Source of the DNA: Lachnospiraceae bacterium NK4A144
GTDB taxonomy: Bacteria; Bacillota; Clostridia; Lachnospirales; Lachnospiraceae
Direction of reading: 5' to 3'
NCBI GenBank assembly: GCA_000424365.1
Contig: KE384177.1
Span: forward strand, 32,066 to 93,293
DNA length: 61,228 nt
Shown: positions 52,297 through 59,382 of the stretch, piece after piece
How the letters are laid out: the number at the start of each line of letters is the position of its first letter
How positions within the stretch are numbered: position 1 is the first letter of the stretch
Made by a program: the position numbers and the translations under genes
The notes under the pieces: model-generated
Database searches by the model: none
Seen by the model: the letters and a program-made list of their open reading frames with translations, nothing else
What the model was told of the DNA's origin: nothing

Positions 52297-52539
52297 AGAA
52301 TCGCAGACTTTAAGGAATACCAGACAAAGATTCAGGAGCTTGAAGGAACAGGAATTAGGATTAGGGAACTGATCAGAGAGAGCGGACATACAGTACCAGA
52401 GGTTTCTGAGTACCTGGGAGCAAGCACATCCCTTGTATATAGATATCTGCGAGGGGAAGTGCTTCCAAGCATAGATAGGATTGTAGCGTTTTCAGTTTAT
52501 CTGGAAGTTCCGATTGATGACATAATTGCAGTCGATTAA
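52297..52539 (+). pseudogene. Downstream helix-turn-helix half after the amber codon
   Basis: In-frame continuation: IADFKEYQTKIQELEGTG, then RELIRESGHTVPEVSEYLGASTSLVYRYLRGEVLPSIDRIVAFSVYLEVPIDDIIAVD, an XRE-type helix-turn-helix with the characteristic VPEVSEYLGAS turn. It has no start codon or ribosome site of its own. Expression would need suppression or read-through of the TAG. Confidence 0.75.
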
Positions 52540-52549
52540 GACTGCGCGT

Positions 52550-52620
52550 TGCGGCATGGGGTAATGGTAGCCCATAGGATTTTGGTTCCGGTAATCTTGG
52601 TTCGATTCCAAGTGCCGTAG
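52550..52620 (+). tRNA. tRNA-Gln-like (TTG)
   Basis: The acceptor stem TGCGGCA/TGCCGTA, D stem TGGG/CCCA, loop TTTTGGT with anticodon TTG, and T arm CTTGG-TTCGATT-CCAAG are all present. The anticodon stem has one mismatch and a wobble. No CCA is encoded. Probably a functional or slightly decayed accessory tRNA. Confidence 0.75.
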
Positions 52621-52624
52621 TTAA

Positions 52625-52696
52625 GACATGGTAGCCAAGCTGGAAAGGCTCTGGACTGCAACTTCGGGAGCATGGGTTCGAATCCCATCCTTGTAT
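52625..52696 (+). tRNA. tRNA-Cys-like (GCA), degenerate
   Basis: Anticodon loop CTGCAAC gives GCA. T arm ATGGG-TTCGAAT-CCCAT is perfect. The acceptor stem GACATGG/CCTTGTA has two mismatches and the anticodon stem is wobble-rich, so it may be inactive. Confidence 0.65.
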
Positions 52697-52700
52697 CTAA

Positions 52701-52821
52701 GGGCTTGTAGCTCAACTGGTAGAGCATCTGACTGTTAAGTGAGATAGCAAATATATGATTTGCGTGATCGAACTTAGGCAGAGACGACTTAGGGCGTTGC
52801 AGGTTCCCTTCGCAGAGCTCG
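52701..52821 (+). tRNA. tRNA-Asn-like (GTT), interrupted after the anticodon loop
   Basis: The 5' half (52701-52738) is a normal tRNA-Asn: acceptor GGGCTTG, D arm, TCTGA stem and CTGTTAA loop with anticodon GTT. The expected TCAGA does not follow. About 57 unrelated bases intervene before a recognisable 3' half (GTTGCAGGTTCCCTTC, then AGAGCTC able to pair with the acceptor). Either an insertion has split the gene or it carries an undescribed intervening sequence. Confidence 0.5.
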
Positions 52822-52823
52822 GA

Positions 52824-52857
52824 GTCGCAAGCATGGCATCCCCTGGATGCCTGCGAC
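52824..52857. other. Hairpin after the tRNA cluster
   Basis: GTCGCA-A-GCAT pairs with ATGC-C-TGCGAC. No T-run follows, so it is not a standard terminator. The next 300 bases (to 53168) hold only a coding-like frame leading into the following gene. Confidence 0.5.
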
Positions 52858-53167
52858 CCGTTTCTGGGACTATTATTTAATCATTTTGATAGAGAGATTT
52901 TCTAATTTATCAACCACGGGTTTATATACAATGGAATAAATCTCTAATACAATATATGTGAGAAAAGGCATAAGTTTATTGATTACGTGGTATAAGAAGC
53001 GAAATGAATATTAAAAAAATCGGAAAAACATGCATTGAGAAAAATATAAGGGCTTTGAGAAGCCAGTCGATAAGATAAAAAGATGGAAACGCAATATTAG
53101 GTTTATTTTTCAGCGTGTAAAGTATGGCTATTGCGATTCCGATGTATGGAGCATTGAACACTGGTTT

Positions 53168-53641
53168 TTGATGGTGATGCCTGGGATGCTGAAACAATTG
53201 AAAGATACAACTCATAGCTACCCGGATTTTTGCGGAAACACTTCACATGCAGTATTTGGTACAGGTAGACCAGATGATGTTGATAATGCGGGTATGAAGA
53301 AATGGGATGACATCTTGTCGGAAATGATATTTCTTTTGAATGAATCGAATGAGGATACCTGCACTAAGAAAAACAAATATGAAGATGATTATCATAAGGC
53401 ATATCAGGAATTTAGAGAAAAATATGGGAAGCATGGAGAAAAACTAAGAACAGAGGATGAAATTGCCAGGGAGAAACAAGAGGGCTTGTACAGGTTGTAT
53501 CATCCAGGAGATGTGCCGGAATATAAAGAGATAGAAGACCGATATTTTGAAGAAAGTAGGAAACTTGACCAATATAGAGACGAGTGCAAGGACAGAGCTA
53601 TTGATATGTTTAAAGAATGGTTTTGGGACCTTTGGGATTGA
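53168..53641 (+). CDS. Phage-like hypothetical protein, start uncertain
   Basis: 157 residues from the first ATG, but coding pattern in the same frame extends back to about 53045 (KPVDKIKRWKRNIRFIFQRVKYGYCDSDVWSIEHWFLMVM) without a usable start codon. VWSIEHWFL...MLKQLKDTTHSYP recalls phage-encoded hypothetical proteins with a conserved Trp-rich N terminus. So the gene is either 5'-truncated or starts at an unusual codon. The C-terminal half is highly charged helix. Confidence 0.6.
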   Translation: MMVMPGMLKQLKDTTHSYPDFCGNTSHAVFGTGRPDDVDNAGMKKWDDILSEMIFLLNESNEDTCTKKNKYEDDYHKAYQEFREKYGKHGEKLRTEDEIAREKQEGLYRLYHPGDVPEYKEIEDRYFEESRKLDQYRDECKDRAIDMFKEWFWDLWD

Positions 53642-53683
53642 TGAAAAGATTACATTCAGAGTAGGCATAGAGGGAAAATATTT

Positions 53684-54040
53684 ATGGATGAAGGATATAA
53701 AAAAATAATGGAGATCATTGAAATGAATAGATTTCGGCAGAGACTGGGACTATTGGATTACACAGCATGCTGGGAAGAACCTGACAGGGTAAAAGGACTT
53801 GACATTGAAGCTACAAAGAAAAGGGTGTGTGATCTTATTAAAGCAAAGGGGTTAAAAGATAAGACTATCGCTGATAAATTGGGTATTACTCCACAGGCAG
53901 TTAATAAATGGCGCCATAAAGGATCATTTTTCGTGATTGAAAACCTTTATGTTCTTAGCGGTCTCTTGGGTGTAAGTGTTGATAAACTTTTAGTTCCTGT
54001 AGCCGTAAAGAAATGGGAAGTACTGATTGAGAAAAGATGA
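53684..54040 (+). CDS. XRE-type helix-turn-helix protein
   Basis: 118 residues. The C-terminal half holds the DNA-binding motif: VCDLIKAKGLKDKTIADKLGITPQAVNKWRHKGSFFVIENLYVLSGLLGVSVDKLL (about 48-104). The N-terminal part is specific to this protein. Probably a transcription regulator of the island. It overlaps the next gene by 4 bases. Confidence 0.85.
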   Translation: MDEGYKKIMEIIEMNRFRQRLGLLDYTACWEEPDRVKGLDIEATKKRVCDLIKAKGLKDKTIADKLGITPQAVNKWRHKGSFFVIENLYVLSGLLGVSVDKLLVPVAVKKWEVLIEKR

Positions 54041-54297
54041 GAGATAAGAATAGAATACGTCCATTTTTAAATAGGATTGCAGAAGAATGGGAAAACCATC
54101 CGGATTTTAGATTCGGTCAATTTGTGATGGATGTGATTCCTGATCAGGATAAATTGTGGAATTGTGAAGAGAACGAATTTTTTAGGCGGCTGGATGTCTT
54201 TGCCAATAGAGCAAGCGGCAATAAAGCAGGCACAGCAGATAATAATCAGGGTTTTAGGATCTATCCGTTAAAGTGGGTAGGTCCTTTTTTAATATAA
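54037..54297 (+). CDS. Small hypothetical, MRDxxRIxPF family-like
   Basis: 86 residues. The opening RDKNRIRPFLNRIAEEWENHPDFRFGQFVMDVIPD, then NEFFRRLDVF, looks like a small family found with that opening in several Firmicutes, possibly related to YihD/DUF1040; not certain. ATGA overlap with the regulator gene suggests a linked function, perhaps a regulatory pair. Confidence 0.65.
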   Translation: MRDKNRIRPFLNRIAEEWENHPDFRFGQFVMDVIPDQDKLWNCEENEFFRRLDVFANRASGNKAGTADNNQGFRIYPLKWVGPFLI

Positions 54298-54303
54298 AAA
54301 ATG

Positions 54304-54378
54304 ATGGGCGGTAGTTCAATGGTGAGAACCGGGGTCTTATATGCATCTAACCTGAGTTCGATTCTCTGTAGAGTCGTT
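54304..54378 (+). tRNA. tRNA-like remnant
   Basis: A good D arm (GTTC-AATGGTGA-GAAC) and a T-arm-like GAG-TTCGATT-CTC are spaced as in a tRNA, but acceptor and anticodon stems do not pair well; the loop could give TAT. Probably a decayed tRNA. Confidence 0.35.
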
Positions 54379-54383
54379 TATAT

Positions 54384-54458
54384 TGCGGGATAGTCTGGAG
54401 ATGGTTCCAGCCCAGCCTCATAAGCTGTGCAACGCAGGTTCGAATCCTGCTCCCACGA
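54384..54458 (+). tRNA. tRNA-Met (CAT)
   Basis: Anticodon arm CAGC-CTCATAA-GCTG, D arm CTGG/CCAG, T arm GCAGG-TTCGAAT-CCTGC, and an acceptor stem of 7 bp with one mismatch and one wobble. No encoded CCA. Confidence 0.8.
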
Positions 54459-54493
54459 CTAAGCTATAGAAAACTTGCAGGCTTTAGCTTTAT

Positions 54494-54514
54494 GTTTTAT
54501 CAACCACGAGTTAA
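54494..54514 (+). repeat. Short direct repeat shared by both tRNA groups
   Basis: TTTATCAACCACGAGTTA here and TTTATCAACCACGGGTTTA at 52906-52924 each lie shortly after a tRNA group. They may mark processing, duplication or integration edges. No palindrome. Confidence 0.4.
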
Positions 54515-54608
54515 CTGACAGCCAGTATGTATAGGGATATCATTTAATTAAATGGATTGTGCGCCGTCACAGTCGGATTTAAAGAGAAGATAAGGAAGGT
54601 ATAGAAAA

Positions 54609-55655
54609 ATGAGAAAATTAGCATCAATACAGAAGATAAAGGAAGTCTTTCCAATACCCGATGCAGACAGACTGGAACTTGTTCAGGTTCTTGGATGGAA
54701 GTGTGTCGGAGAAAAGGGAGAATTTCATGTGGGAGATCTGGTGGTCTATTTCGAGATAGATTCCTTTCTCCCTGTATGTGAGGAGTTTGAATTCCTAAGA
54801 AAGAGCTCATACAAAATCAATGATTTCATGGGTGAAGGATTCAGATTAAAGACTATGAAGTTCAGGGGAGAGATATCTCAGGGATTATGCCTTGGGATTG
54901 ATAAGCTCTCAAAGCTTCAGGGGATGAGTCTTGAAGAAGGAATGGATGTGACGGAAATCCTTGGAGTTCGAGAGTGGGAAATGCCAGAAAGGGCAGGATC
55001 AGGAGGAACCATGATAGGTGATCGGCCAGGATATATACCTAAGACTGATGAGACAAGGATACAGTCAGCGCCGGAGCTGCTTAATGAGTTTAAGGGGCTG
55101 CCTTATTACATAACAACCAAGATGGATGGTTCAAGTCATTCTATAGGTGTAAGGGACGGAGAAATTTCTTTTACCGGCCATAACTTCACTTATAAGGATG
55201 ACGGAAAGTCAGCGTTTGTGGAGCATGTAAAAACAGCAGGTGTTCCAGAAAAGATGAAGGCATATGCAGAGGAACATGGACTGAGCTCTTTGGTTCTCCA
55301 GGGAGAATGGTGCGGGGAAGGAATACAGAAGAACAGACTTAGGCTTAAGAAGCCAGAGTGGTTTGTATTTACGGCAAGAGCTGATGATAAGAGAACTGAC
55401 CTGGCAACGCTTAAAGAAATCTGCAGATATGTCGGATGTCAGATGGTTCCGGTGGAAGAGGAAGGCGATGATCTCTTAGCAAAGTATCCTGATGAGGCGG
55501 CTCTATTAGCAAGGGCAGAAGGTGTTGGATACAATGGGACAATAAGAGAGGGAATAGTAATAAGGCCTGTTACGCCTGTTCACTCTTATGCACTTAGCGG
55601 GCCTTTATCAATGAAAGTGATAAACAACAAGTATCTAATGAAAAATGATGAGTGA
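54609..55655 (+). CDS. RNA ligase, DraRnl (DRB0094) family
   Basis: 348 residues. An N-terminal OB-fold module (about 1-125: IPIPDADRLELVQVLGWKCVGEKGEF-type pattern, then GDLVVYFEIDSFLP) precedes the nucleotidyltransferase domain with motif I TTKMDGSSHSIG (Lys171, AMP attachment). Later motifs are LQGEWCGEGIQ, FVFTARAD, REGIVIRP and SMKVINNKYL (motif V). This is the order known for the Deinococcus radiodurans ligase. It seals RNA 3'-OH/5'-phosphate nicks. AAGGAAGG precedes the ATG. It heads the unit with the phosphoesterase and second ligase. Confidence 0.92.
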   Translation: MRKLASIQKIKEVFPIPDADRLELVQVLGWKCVGEKGEFHVGDLVVYFEIDSFLPVCEEFEFLRKSSYKINDFMGEGFRLKTMKFRGEISQGLCLGIDKLSKLQGMSLEEGMDVTEILGVREWEMPERAGSGGTMIGDRPGYIPKTDETRIQSAPELLNEFKGLPYYITTKMDGSSHSIGVRDGEISFTGHNFTYKDDGKSAFVEHVKTAGVPEKMKAYAEEHGLSSLVLQGEWCGEGIQKNRLRLKKPEWFVFTARADDKRTDLATLKEICRYVGCQMVPVEEEGDDLLAKYPDEAALLARAEGVGYNGTIREGIVIRPVTPVHSYALSGPLSMKVINNKYLMKNDE

Positions 55656-55673
55656 TCATAGACGGGAGGCAGC

Positions 55674-56261
55674 ATGATATCAACTTTATATGAACCATTC
55701 AGGCACTGGTCAGAAAATGGATCTGTTTATATCCTGTCTGATACGCATTTTAAAGATTCTGATTGTAAACTCATGGATCCTGACTGGATAGAACCAGATG
55801 AACAGGTCGATATCCTGAATTCAGTGATCATGAAAAATGACACATTTGTCTGCTTGGGAGATGTTGGAAGTCCTGAATATATAAAAAAGCTCAGGGTCAG
55901 AAAGAAGATACTGCTTCTTGGAAACCATGACAGAAGGGGAGATTACAAGGACCTTTTCAATGAGATATATTCCGGTCCACTATTTATAGCAGACAAGATT
56001 CTTTTGTCACATGAGCCGGTATATGGGCTTCCGTGGTGTCTAAACATTCATGGTCATGACCACAGTAACATAGAGATGTACAAAGAAGGCTGCAAGCATT
56101 TAAACCTTGCAGCCAATGTATGCGGATATACTCCGGTCAATCTTGGAAAACTGATAAAAGACGGGATTCTATCTGATATCGACAGTATACACAGGATCAC
56201 GATTGAACATGCAGTGGAGAAGAAAGAAAAGAAGTGGATTAGTAAAGAGACACAGCAATGA
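55674..56261 (+). CDS. Calcineurin-like metallophosphoesterase
   Basis: 195 residues. Metal-binding motifs in order: LSDTHF, CLGDVGS (GDVG for GDxx), LLGNHDR, LSHEPV and NIHGHDH. Small enzymes of this kind act on phosphodiesters including 2',3'-cyclic ends. Between two RNA ligases, an end-healing role is a natural inference but not shown by sequence. GGGAGG precedes the ATG. Stop and next start overlap as ATGA. Confidence 0.92.
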   Translation: MISTLYEPFRHWSENGSVYILSDTHFKDSDCKLMDPDWIEPDEQVDILNSVIMKNDTFVCLGDVGSPEYIKKLRVRKKILLLGNHDRRGDYKDLFNEIYSGPLFIADKILLSHEPVYGLPWCLNIHGHDHSNIEMYKEGCKHLNLAANVCGYTPVNLGKLIKDGILSDIDSIHRITIEHAVEKKEKKWISKETQQ

Positions 56262-57366
56262 AACCGAAGATATTAGAGTTTATAGAAAATAATACAGATA
56301 GCTGGGAAGAAAAGCTGAATGCAAGGCTCATTAGGATAAGCCGTAATGGTGATCTGGCATGCTTTAAGTATATATGGCAGAAGCTGATTTCTCAGATCCA
56401 CTGGTATGTGAAGCAAGAGGAATCGTAATCGATGTGGTTCAGCTTTCTGTGGTCTGCTGGCCGTTTGATAAGTTTTTTAATGTACAGGAACAGTATGCTG
56501 CAGATATCGACTGGAATAGCGCCAGGGTGTTGGAAAAAATAGATGGTTCAATGATAAAGCTTTTTTGGTACAAAGGTGCATGGAGATTTGCAACAAGCTC
56601 TACCTGTGATGCAGGAAATGCTCCTGTTCCGGGATATAAGGATCTGAGTTATGCAGATATCATTAACAAGGCAGAGAATATAGCGGAGATACCATTTGAT
56701 AAGCTGAATAAGGATTACACATACATTTTTGAATTGGTATCTCCATTTACTCAGGTTGTCATCAGATATGATGTGACTCTTTTATTCTTTCTTGCGGCAA
56801 GGAATAACAAGACCGGTGAAGAGGCTGATAATGAACTGTCAGAGTTCAAAAAGCCTGACAGCTATCCGCTAACTACACTTAAAGATTGCACGGAGGCTGC
56901 AGATAAACTGAATGACGGAGAAGATATTGAAAAAGAAGGCTTTGTGGTAGTGGATGCTAAACATAACAGAGTGAAGATAAAATCGCCTGCCTATGTAGCA
57001 ATGCATAGAATAGCTACTAACAGAGTGTTTACAGCAAAAAGGATGGCGGAGCTTTTCTGCAGCGGAGAAGATTTTTCCAAGCTGGCAAAGGACTTCCCGG
57101 AAGATGCACATATAATTAAGTATTATGACTGGCAGTTTGCAGAACTTAAGGCTAGGACCGAGGATATGATGCTATATACAAGGCGTCTGTATGAAGAATA
57201 CGATCATGACAGAAAAGCGGTTGCGATGATGATTAAGGACTCACCATATGCATGGGCGGGATTTAAGGCAATCGGTAACGAGAAAGATATCGATGACATA
57301 ATGAAACTGGTTGTTCCTTCCGTTGCAGAGAAATTAATATCAGAGTACTCGTACGCCAATAATTAA
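56258..57366 (+). pseudogene. RNA ligase broken by a 2-bp slip in a TA run
   Basis: The frame from ATG 56258 reads KPKILEFIENNTDSWEEKLNARLIRISRNGDLACFKY, then leaves the family pattern. From 56374 another frame carries MAEADFSDPLVCEARGIVID, VLEKIDGSMIKLF (motif I Lys, near 56536), EKEGFVVVDAKHNRVKIKS and the C terminus. Removing 2 bases from TATATA at 56366-56373 joins them exactly (CFKYMAEADFS). It resembles T4-type RNA ligases. As given, only a start-less C-terminal product could be made. Confidence 0.82.
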
Positions 57367-57380
57367 CTTTAGGAGGAAAA

Positions 57381-58217
57381 ATGGGACGAGATGAGAATGT
57401 CATTATCTTCAGAAACACAGAGAAGATGTGCAATGAGAACAGCAGGCTTAAAGAATCTATAAGGAAGGCGAGAGATGGTCAGAAACTGATTCTGGCTGGA
57501 GAGCCATTGCCCTCTTTTGACAGAAGTAGATATACAGACAGGGTCAGCCTTACTGTATCTAAGAAAAGAACTTTAGAGGCTGCGGCAGCTTATAAAAACA
57601 TGAGAGTTGCTGTTCATAATTTCGCTTCTGCCACAAATCCTGGTGGAGGCGTAACTAAAGGGTCTATAGCACAGGAAGAATGCCTGTGCAGATGCTCTGC
57701 TTTGTATGAAATGCTTAATACGAAGGAAATGTGGGATGGTTTCTATAATCCGCATAGAGCTGCTTCTGATCCGGTTCATAATGATGACATAATATACACT
57801 CCGGGAGTTGTAGTGTTTAAGACGGACACAGCAGCTCCTGTTACTATGCCTGAATCAGAGTGGTATGAGGTCGATGTTATTACCTGTGCAGCTCCTAATT
57901 TGAGGGATAATCCCAGCAATTTATATAACCAGAATGATGGCATGAGAAAAGTGAAAATTTCAGATAAAGAGCTGCTGGAGATTCATGAGAAGAGACTTAG
58001 ATGTATATTGGATGTTGCTTTATCTAATGATGACGAAGTAGTTATACTGGGAGCTTTTGGATGTGGAGCATTTCAAAACAAACCGGAGATTGTTGCAAGG
58101 GCTGCAGAGAATGCTATAGGAGATTATCTGAATGCATTTAGGATTATTGAATTTGCAGTATATTGCAGTCCCAAAGATTTAAGAAATTATGATGTGTTTA
58201 AGAGAGTGATCCATTAG
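57381..58217 (+). CDS. PARG-type ADP-ribose glycohydrolase (TIGR02452-like)
   Basis: 278 residues with the PARG signature GGG-X7-QEE: NFASATNPGGGVTKGSIAQEECLCRCS (Gly88-90, Gln98-Glu100). VHNDDIIYTPGVVVF and VVILGAFGCGAFQNKPE are the other macrodomain blocks. It hydrolyses ADP-ribose polymers or related ADP-ribosyl bonds. Its position after RNA-repair genes fits clearing ADP-ribosylated RNA/protein or Tpt1-derived ADP-ribose compounds. AGGAGGAAAA precedes the ATG. Confidence 0.9.
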   Translation: MGRDENVIIFRNTEKMCNENSRLKESIRKARDGQKLILAGEPLPSFDRSRYTDRVSLTVSKKRTLEAAAAYKNMRVAVHNFASATNPGGGVTKGSIAQEECLCRCSALYEMLNTKEMWDGFYNPHRAASDPVHNDDIIYTPGVVVFKTDTAAPVTMPESEWYEVDVITCAAPNLRDNPSNLYNQNDGMRKVKISDKELLEIHEKRLRCILDVALSNDDEVVILGAFGCGAFQNKPEIVARAAENAIGDYLNAFRIIEFAVYCSPKDLRNYDVFKRVIH

Positions 58218-58294
58218 AGAGCTTACATGATGAACTGAATGGAGAATTAGCTATTTTATGGCTTTGAAGCTCGACATATACTACGCTAACGTTC

Positions 58295-58330
58295 TTGACG
58301 AAAAGAAGAGAATATGTTATATATAACATA
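58295..58330 (+). promoter_or_regulatory. Toxin-antitoxin promoter with palindromic operator
   Basis: TTGACG, 17 bases and TATATA form a promoter. The -10 box lies inside a perfect 18-bp palindrome, TATGTTATATATAACATA (58313-58330), as expected for autoregulation by the antitoxin. Confidence 0.75.
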
Positions 58331-58347
58331 AAGAGAGGGGAGACAAT

Positions 58348-58713
58348 TTGTCTGGTTTTCAAGTAAATTTTTATAGAGACATAGACGGCAGTAAGCCTGT
58401 TGGATTATTTATTAGGACTTTAGATGTAAAGATGAAGGCCAAGGTTGTGGCTAATCTTCACTTGCTTGAGGAGTATGGCAATCTTGCTAGAGAACCTCTT
58501 TCAAAAGAGCTGGAAGATGGTATATTTGAATTACGTAGTGGTGAAGGAAATAACATAGTCAGGATATTGTATTTCTTTGATAAGGGGCAAATCATAATTG
58601 CCACTAATGGTTTTGTTAAAAAACAACAGAAAACACCTAGAGGTGAAATTGATTTAGCTAAGCAGAGAAGAACCGACTACCATAGTAGGAAGGAGGCGGG
58701 AACGTATGAGTGA
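58348..58713 (+). CDS. HigB/RelE-type toxin
   Basis: 121 residues of the phage-derived Gp49/HigB-like group: VNFYRDIDGSKPVGLFIRTLD, LSKELEDGIFELRS, RILYFFDKGQIIIATNGFVKKQQKTPRGEIDLAKQRRTDY. The C-terminal Lys/Arg/Tyr-rich part holds the RelE-type catalytic residues. It probably cleaves mRNA on the ribosome. It starts with TTG after AGAGGGGAGA and overlaps the antitoxin by 8 bases, toxin first as in higBA. Confidence 0.9.
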   Translation: MSGFQVNFYRDIDGSKPVGLFIRTLDVKMKAKVVANLHLLEEYGNLAREPLSKELEDGIFELRSGEGNNIVRILYFFDKGQIIIATNGFVKKQQKTPRGEIDLAKQRRTDYHSRKEAGTYE

Positions 58714-58996
58714 TCTTCAGGAATTGACCAATGAACTTATGCAGGATCCTGAGTTTAAAAGTGAATATGAGGCACTTCAACCAGAAATGGATATTACAAG
58801 AGCGATACTTGATGCAAGAATCCATGCGGGTATGACTCAGTTGGAATTGTCAGAGAAGAGCGGTATAAGTCAAGCGGACATAAGCAGATTGGAGAAGGGT
58901 ACAAGAAATCCTAGCATTGCGCTTCTTAAACGCCTTGCTGAAGCTATGGACAGTACTTTAAAAATAGAGTTTGTTCCTAAAAAAATGGTAAGATAA
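58706..58996 (+). CDS. HigA-type XRE antitoxin
   Basis: 96 residues. After an N-terminal toxin-binding segment (LQELTNELMQDPEFKSEYEAL) comes a helix-turn-helix: AILDARIHAGMTQLELSEKSGISQADISRLEKGTRNPSIALLKRLAEAMDSTLKIEF. It should neutralise the toxin and repress the pair at the palindrome before the toxin gene. AGGAGG within the toxin gene provides the ribosome site. Confidence 0.9.
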   Translation: MSDLQELTNELMQDPEFKSEYEALQPEMDITRAILDARIHAGMTQLELSEKSGISQADISRLEKGTRNPSIALLKRLAEAMDSTLKIEFVPKKMVR

Positions 58997-59045
58997 TAAC
59001 TTGTTTGGCTTTATGTCAAGATAGAGGTTATAAGAGGAATTAGAT

Positions 59046-59262
59046 CTATTTCTTCTTACGATTAGATAAGAGTAGCCCTGCAAGCAGTGTAACTGGTACA
59101 GCAAGTACTGATATCAGTGTAGCTGCTCTAGTAGCAATGCTGCTCTTATTATTTTGCTGTTTTCGGTGTTGTTCACGCTCATGGTAGATGGCCTGACAAG
59201 AGAACTTGCTGCAGCTAGGGTCTGTCAGGATGTTGTTTTGAAGGCTATATCGATTGAACCGC
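59046..59262 (-). pseudogene. Surface-protein C-terminal fragment
   Basis: A minus-strand frame without a start codon ends in a hydrophobic segment and a basic tail (TLISVLAVPVTLLAGLLLSNRKKK-stop), preceded by a charged EREQHRKQQNNK stretch. This is the usual end of a membrane- or wall-anchored protein. The upstream part is missing. Only the pattern supports it. Confidence 0.4.
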
Positions 59263-59343
59263 TAAACAGGAATGTTACAATGAAAGGTGGCGTTGTCATG
59301 TGTAGTATTACTAACAATAACAGGCGGGCAACACGTGACATCA

Positions 59344-59379
59344 GTAAGGGGCAATATTTACTTTTGACCCTTACATCAT
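59344..59379. repeat. 35-bp repeat beside the IS
   Basis: Inverted, this matches 34 of 35 bases at 7159-7193 (the left part of the MITE-like element). It lies 3 bases from the left end of the insertion sequence. Confidence 0.85.
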
Positions 59380-59382
59380 ATA

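Noticed and set aside
52739-52795. Group I intron in tRNA-Asn
   Set aside because: The intervening segment is only about 57 bases and lacks any group I core.
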